From Fervidifonticultor_A tertius (GTDB taxonomy: Bacteria > Sysuimicrobiota > Sysuimicrobiia > Sysuimicrobiales > Humicultoraceae), in assembly GCA_031459235.1 (NCBI GenBank), contig JAVKIY010000006.1, positions 3,213 through 67,212 on the forward strand: a DNA stretch of 64,000 bases. The letters run 5' to 3'. Position numbers and translations under genes: made by a program. Positions 60,185-64,000 of this stretch are shown here, one piece after another (the first letter of the stretch is position 1; each line of letters starts with the position of its first letter). The notes below the pieces were generated by a model. It was not told the origin of the DNA. It made no database searches and saw only the letters and a program-made list of their open reading frames with translations.

Positions 60185-61963
60185 ATGCCAGCCGCCCTTG
60201 CGGCCCTGGAGGCCGAGCTCGCGGAGGCGACCTCGGGCCCACGGTTGATGGAGCACGTCCGCCGCATCGCGCGGTGGCGCCGTCACGCCGGCACCGCGGA
60301 GGAGCGCGAGGCGTTCGACTACCCGCGGGCGGTGCTCGACGGCTACGGCTATGCCACCCGCCTGCTGGTGCATGACGCGTACATCAGTCTGCCGGTCGCC
60401 GCTCGCATCGAGTGGGCCGGCGGGGTGACGCCCGCGCTCGCGCACTCGTTCAGCCGCTCGGCCCCGCCCGGCGGCCTGGACGGCGAGCTGGTCGCGGCGG
60501 GCGCCGGTCGGCCGGCCGACTACGCCGGCGTGGACCCCCACGGCAGGATCGTCCTCCTCGACGGGGTGGCGAGTCCCGGTGCCGCGCTCGAGGCGAGCCG
60601 GCGCGGCGCGCTCGCGCAGGTGCACGTCTCGCCGCACGAGCACGTGCACGACATGTGCGTCTCGCCGATCTGGGGCAGCCCCACCGACGAGGACCTGGAG
60701 CGGCTGCCGGCGACCGTCATCGTGTCGGTGACGCGCGCCGACGGCGAGGCGCTGCGGGCCGCCCTGGCGCACGGGCCGGTGCGCCTGCGGGTCTTTGCCG
60801 AAGTGGACACCGCCTGGCGGCAGACGCCGATCCTCCAGGCCGATCTGCCCGGCCGCGACCCCGCGACGTGGCTGATGTTCAGCGGCCACTACTGCTCCTG
60901 GTACGAGGGCGCCATGGACAACGCCGGCGCCAACGCCACCATGCTCGAGGTCGCGCGACTGGTCGCGCGCCACCGCGACCGCTGGGAGCGCGGGCTGCGG
61001 CTACTATTCTGGTCCGGGCACTCGCAGGGTCGTTACTCGGGCTCCACCTGGTACGCCGACGCCTACCGGGAGGAGATCGCCGACGGGTGCGTCGGCCACG
61101 TCAACGTGGACTCCACCGGCGGGAGGGGCAACACGATCGTCGCCGACACCACCGCGATGGCCGAGACCGGCGCCCTGGCCGACGCGATCCTGCGCGCCTA
61201 CGCCGAGCAGGGCTGGTCGGGCCGGCGCATGCAGCGCGCTGGCGACCAGTCGTTCTGGGGCATCGGGGTGAGCTGCCTGTTCGCCAACATGTCCGAGCAG
61301 CCCGCGCGGCCCGACGACGTGAACGCCTCGGCCGCGGTCTTCGGCGCCGAGGCGCGCGCGGGCGCCGGCACGGGCTGGTGGTGGCACACGCCCCATGACA
61401 CCGTGGACAAGATCGACGAGACGATCCTGGTCCGCGACACCCGTATCTACCTGGCCGCGGTCTGGCGCTGGCTGACCGCGCCGGTACTGCCGCTGGACTT
61501 CGCGGCCGCCTCGCGCGAGGTCCGCGAGGCGCTCGAGACGCTGGCCACCGCGTCGCGCGGCCGGTTCGACCTGAGCCTCTGCCTGGAGCGCGCCGCGGCG
61601 GTCGAGGCGCTGGCCGCACGGCTCAACGCCCATGCCGGGCGCGTGGCCGCGGCCGCGGATCGCGGGGCGCCCGAGGCGCAGGTGGAGGCGGCGAGGATCA
61701 ACCGCTGCCTGCTCGCGCTCCAGCGCACGCTCGTGCCGATCCGCTACACGCGCGCGGGGCCCTTCGACCAGGACCCGGCGCTCTCGCTTCCGCCACTGCC
61801 AGGGCTCGACGACGTGCGGCGCCTGGGGACCCTCGCGCCCGACGACGACGAGGCGCGCCACCTGACCGTGCGCCTGATGCGCGCCCGCAACCGTGTGGCC
61901 GACGCGCTGCGCCGCGCCGCCGCCGAGCTCGACGCCTGCCTGACCGACCTCGGCTCGCCGTAG
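60185..61963 (+). CDS. M28-peptidase-like protein with replaced catalytic glutamates
   Basis: 592 residues, no signal peptide. A PA-like inserted region (about 95-205) and an M28-type zinc domain from about residue 225. His235 (SGHYCS) and Asp245 (EGAMDNAGAN), Asp309 (VNVDST) and His401 (WWHTPHDT) correspond to zinc ligands, but the catalytic A-E-E motif is GHS (278-280 in FWSGHSQGRYSGS), removing the general base and one ligand. A long C-terminal helical region follows. It is directly behind the Pot-type permeases and ahead of an SDR, so it likely acts on the imported compound but perhaps not as a classical aminopeptidase. Confidence 0.75.
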   Translation: MPAALAALEAELAEATSGPRLMEHVRRIARWRRHAGTAEEREAFDYPRAVLDGYGYATRLLVHDAYISLPVAARIEWAGGVTPALAHSFSRSAPPGGLDGELVAAGAGRPADYAGVDPHGRIVLLDGVASPGAALEASRRGALAQVHVSPHEHVHDMCVSPIWGSPTDEDLERLPATVIVSVTRADGEALRAALAHGPVRLRVFAEVDTAWRQTPILQADLPGRDPATWLMFSGHYCSWYEGAMDNAGANATMLEVARLVARHRDRWERGLRLLFWSGHSQGRYSGSTWYADAYREEIADGCVGHVNVDSTGGRGNTIVADTTAMAETGALADAILRAYAEQGWSGRRMQRAGDQSFWGIGVSCLFANMSEQPARPDDVNASAAVFGAEARAGAGTGWWWHTPHDTVDKIDETILVRDTRIYLAAVWRWLTAPVLPLDFAAASREVREALETLATASRGRFDLSLCLERAAAVEALAARLNAHAGRVAAAADRGAPEAQVEAARINRCLLALQRTLVPIRYTRAGPFDQDPALSLPPLPGLDDVRRLGTLAPDDDEARHLTVRLMRARNRVADALRRAAAELDACLTDLGSP

Positions 61964-61985
61964 CCGCCCCGCGAGGAGGCCTGCC

Positions 61986-62783
61986 ATGGAGCACCGCGAC
62001 CGCGTGGTCATGATTACCGGGGCCGGGGGCCGTCTCGGCAGCCCGTGCGCCCTGGCCTTCGCGCGCGAGGGCGCGCGCCTGATTCTCACCGACCTTGACG
62101 CCAGCCGGCTCGAAGCCGTGGCGCGCGCGGCGCGGGCGGTGGGTGCCCGCGTCGCCGCGATCCCGGCCGACGTGCGGCTCGACGCCGACGTCGAGCGCGT
62201 GGTCGCCGAGGGCACGGCCGCGCTCGGCCCGATCGACGTGCTGGTGACCTTCGCGGGCTACGTGCCTACCACGTATGTCGTGGACATGCCCACCGAGGAG
62301 TGGGACCGTGTCTTCGACGTGAACGTGAAGGGCACGATGCTCTGCTGCCGGACGGTGGCGCGCCAGATGATCGCCCGCGAAGCCGGCGGCGCCATCGTCA
62401 CGATCTCATCCGGAGCGGGCACCTCGGCGCGGGCCGGCGCGGCCCACTACTGCGGCTCGAAGGCCGCGGTGAACATGCTCACCCAGGTACTCGCCATCGA
62501 GCTCGGCCCGTACAACATCCGGGTGAACGCGGTCGCGCCCGGGCTCGTGCTCGATCAGGTGGTCCGGCGCGGCGAAGGCTCCCCCCATCCCTACGTGCGC
62601 GACATGCTCGCCGCCATCCCGCTCGGTCGCACGGGCACCGCGGACGAGATCGCCGCGGCGGTGCTCTTCCTGGCCTCGCCGCGCGCGAGCTACGTGCACG
62701 GCGAGGTCTTCTACGTCTCGGGCGGGGCGCACTGCGGCCGCGCGCACATGGCGGTCGCGCGAGGGAATATCCAGACGGCCTAG
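61986..62783 (+). CDS. Short-chain dehydrogenase/reductase, second copy
   Basis: 265 residues. VMITGAGGRLGSPCALAFA (cofactor loop, G-x3-G-x-G), LTDLDAS with an Asp that favours NAD, VTFAGYVP (N-A-G replaced by F-A-G), Ser in VTISSGAG, and Y-x3-K in HYCGSKAAV. Active residues are present apart from the changed NAG motif. RBS GAGGAGG. It ends the Pot-type operon. The TAG stop lies inside the CTAG at 62780-62783, the target site of the IS element. Confidence 0.9.
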   Translation: MEHRDRVVMITGAGGRLGSPCALAFAREGARLILTDLDASRLEAVARAARAVGARVAAIPADVRLDADVERVVAEGTAALGPIDVLVTFAGYVPTTYVVDMPTEEWDRVFDVNVKGTMLCCRTVARQMIAREAGGAIVTISSGAGTSARAGAAHYCGSKAAVNMLTQVLAIELGPYNIRVNAVAPGLVLDQVVRRGEGSPHPYVRDMLAAIPLGRTGTADEIAAAVLFLASPRASYVHGEVFYVSGGAHCGRAHMAVARGNIQTA

Positions 62784-62785
62784 GC

Positions 62786-62811
62786 TGTCAAGTTCCGGAA
62801 GGGTGTTGACA
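62786..62811 (+). repeat. Left terminal inverted repeat of the IS
   Basis: Twenty-six bases from TGTCAAGTTC to GTGTTGACA. It matches the right end at 19 of 26 positions, with the inner nine bases GTGTTGACA identical. Confidence 0.8.
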
Positions 62812-62820
62812 CTTTGGTGT

Positions 62821-63797
62821 TCATGAGGGCACCTCTTGGGCTCGCCTGAAGATCTCCGCGGGCGTGTGGCCGCGGGTTCGGTACCCGAGGTGGGGGCGCT
62901 GGTGATTGTAGAAGGCCAGGTAGCGGTCCAAGACGTCCTGCATCGTCGCCACCCGCGTGAAGAAGCGGCGACGAAACTCGATCCGCCACAGTTCGGTCAG
63001 GGTGGTGCCCTGGAGGCGCTCGACGAAGCCGTTGGTCCAGGCATGGCGCGGTTGGGTCCGCGTGTGCGGGATGGCGTGGGCCTGACAAGCCTGATCGAAG
63101 GCGCCGCGGTACTCGTTGCCCTGATCGGTCAGGATGCGCTGCACCGACCGACCGGCCCCGCGATAGGCGGGCAGCACCCGTTCCGTCAGGAAGCGGGCCG
63201 CCGCCCGGGCCGAGAACGCCGTCGCGACCTGCGCCACGGCGTACGAGCACGCGGCATCGCAGGCCGTGTACTGCCAGACCTTGCCGACCCCTTTGAGCTT
63301 GCCGATGTAGAACGTGTCCAGGCAGACCAACTCGCCGGGCGTGGTCGCCTCGACGTGCTGGTGGCGCCGCGTCATGTGCCGGCGCGTCCGTTCGGTCAGG
63401 AGCCCGGCGCTCTGGGCACTGTGGACCTCCAGGACCGCCAGACGCTCCCAGCGGGTCTGCAACCCGCGGCGCCGCAACAACCGGTAGATCGTCGCCGGCG
63501 CCACGCGCCACCCGCCTTGCTCGGGCCGCGCCAGTTGCGCCGCCAGCCGCGCCGGCCCCCAGGTCGGCCAGGCCAGCGCCAGGATCGCCCGCTCAGAGAC
63601 GGGGGCCGCCCGCGTCGGGGCCCCTGGCGGCGGGGAAGCAAGCCATCGGGGCCGTAGGCCACGTACCGTTTCCGCCAGCGGTAGAACAGGGTGCGGGAGA
63701 TCCCAACCTCCCGACAGGCCTGGCTGACGTTCCCCAGCAGCTGCGCGCGGGCCATCACACGCAGTCGGAAGGTGTGTACACTGTCGTCGAGGGTCAT
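62821..63797 (-). pseudogene. IS481-family transposase, frame interrupted near 63600
   Basis: Starts MTLDDSVHTFRLRVM at 63797. The helix-turn-helix part contains NVSQACREVGISRTLFYRWR. The frame ends uselessly after GRPPSLSGRS, while the next frame continues with VSERAILALAWPTWGPARLA and holds the DDE site: Asp in CLDTFYIGKLKG, Asp in ILTDQGNEYRGAF, Glu in VERLQGTTLTELWR. A single-base change around a CCCCC run (about 63595-63605) would restore one protein of about 325 residues, the normal length for the family. Either the gene is broken or translation slips on the C-run. Confidence 0.82.
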
Positions 63798-63870
63798 GGG
63801 CGGTCCTCCCCGTTACCCCATGCGGGGTTGGCTTCCAACGGGAAGGATACGTCATATGACCCTCCTTCAC

Positions 63871-63896
63871 TGTCAACACTAATGCGAAACAGGACA
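63871..63896 (-). repeat. Right terminal inverted repeat of the IS
   Basis: Reverse complement begins TGTCCTGTTTCG and ends GTGTTGACA, the mate of the left repeat. It precedes the transposase start by about 75 bases and could hold its promoter. Confidence 0.8.
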
Positions 63897-63925
63897 GACT
63901 AGCCCGGCCGCGATGCCCGCCCTGC

Positions 63926-63964
63926 CGCCCGGGGGACCGCTGCCGCGTCCCCCGGGCGCATTTT
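63926..63964 (+). terminator. Intrinsic terminator right of the IS
   Basis: A perfect 12-bp stem (CGCCCGGGGGAC and GTCCCCCGGGCG) with a 9-base loop is followed by CATTTT. It most likely was the terminator of the Pot-type operon; the insertion now separates it from the SDR stop codon by about 1.1 kb. The remaining bases to 64000 show no gene I can support. Confidence 0.72.
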
Positions 63965-64000
63965 CGCGCGCGTTCTGGCTACTATGCGCCGCGACGGCCG

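Larger units (their letters stand above)
62786..63896 (-). mobile_element. IS481-like insertion sequence, 1111 bp
   Basis: Terminal TGTC...GACA ends, a single DDE transposase coding region on the minus strand filling almost the whole element, and imperfect 26-bp inverted repeats identify the unit. CTAG lies within a few bases of each end (62780-62783 and 63899-63902). As I recall, IS481 elements prefer NCTAGN targets, which fits. The outer bases of the two CTAG copies differ (C-CTAG-G and A-CTAG-C), so the duplication is not perfect. The reading frame is interrupted, so the copy may be inactive or use frameshifting. Confidence 0.82.

Noticed and set aside
63980..64000. ATG at 63984 as the start of a gene leaving the right edge
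   Set aside because: Only five codons visible, no ribosome-binding site, and the same bases (TACTAT) look as much like a -10 box. Cannot be decided from this window.
1..64000. CRISPR arrays, tRNA and rRNA genes, prophage or conjugation modules
   Set aside because: I looked for regularly spaced repeats, tRNA-like cloverleaf ends and phage structural or relaxase motifs and saw none.

Overview
The window is a high-GC (about 70%) bacterial chromosome segment with dense, mostly intact genes, many 1-4 base start/stop overlaps, frequent GTG starts and no rRNA or tRNA genes that I can recognise. The content (many ABC importers for peptides, sugars, polyamine-like and sulfonate/nitrate-like compounds, plus amidohydrolases, creatininase-family hydrolases, enolase-superfamily enzymes and odd metallopeptidases) fits an uncultured soil or subsurface heterotroph that scavenges organic nitrogen compounds. 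Rokubacteria-like or CSP1-3/Armatimonadota-like lineages would be my guess, but nothing here fixes the phylum.

Layout. 1-125: start of an amidohydrolase gene leaving the window on the left (minus strand). 317-4173: Tat-exported NMT1-like binding protein, FAD oxidoreductase and aldehyde dehydrogenase, one plus-strand operon. 4227-4958: VapBC-like toxin-antitoxin pair with a strong promoter and a GTAC-repeat operator. 5035-10563 (minus): dipeptide-type ABC importer with an M14-like deacylase, then an M19 dipeptidase relative. 10710-12070: VWA membrane protein and a Cys-rich protein. 12160-12755: gene graveyard (Uma2 and GIY-YIG remnants). 12871-17045: sugar-type ABC importer plus amidohydrolase. 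17042-20361 (minus): NDP-forming acyl-CoA synthetase and a mandelate-racemase-like enzyme; then an HpcH/HpaI aldolase. 21509-28228: seven-gene operon with a second peptide importer flanked by two creatininase-family proteins, an M20 hydrolase and a small alpha/beta-barrel protein. 28225-32505 (minus): M24 peptidase, Ldh-type dehydrogenase, LLM flavoenzyme, HIBADH-like reductase. 32561-33212: second VapBC-like pair. 33324-36980: single genes (amidohydrolase, U32-like protein, DUF3830, Gfo/Idh). 37016-40449 (minus): third peptide importer. 40525-46147: fumarase remnant, metallo-beta-lactamase-fold enzyme, SDR, GGT, creatininase, enolase-superfamily enzyme. 46132-49579 (minus): MFS, second M19 relative, second MBL enzyme. 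49661-50373: a c-di-GMP-I riboswitch with its terminator in front of an HD-GYP gene. 50375-53923: TPR protein, L-2-hydroxyglutarate oxidase, second MFS. 54193-56015: IMP dehydrogenase and pterin dehydratase. 56228-62783: PotDABC-like importer with an M28-like hydrolase and an SDR. 62786-63896: IS481-like element inserted at the CTAG holding the SDR stop codon.

How it works together. Most blocks pair an importer with one or more hydrolases or oxidoreductases, which suggests each block takes up and opens one class of amide, amine or acid. Four of the five importers with visible permeases have no ATPase gene, so they probably share one encoded elsewhere. The most informative regulatory element is the c-di-GMP riboswitch, whose geometry predicts that c-di-GMP turns on a putative c-di-GMP phosphodiesterase. 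Several enzymes (two M19 relatives, one creatininase-like protein, the M28-like protein, one enolase-superfamily protein) keep the fold but have lost textbook metal or catalytic residues, so their family names should not be read as activities.
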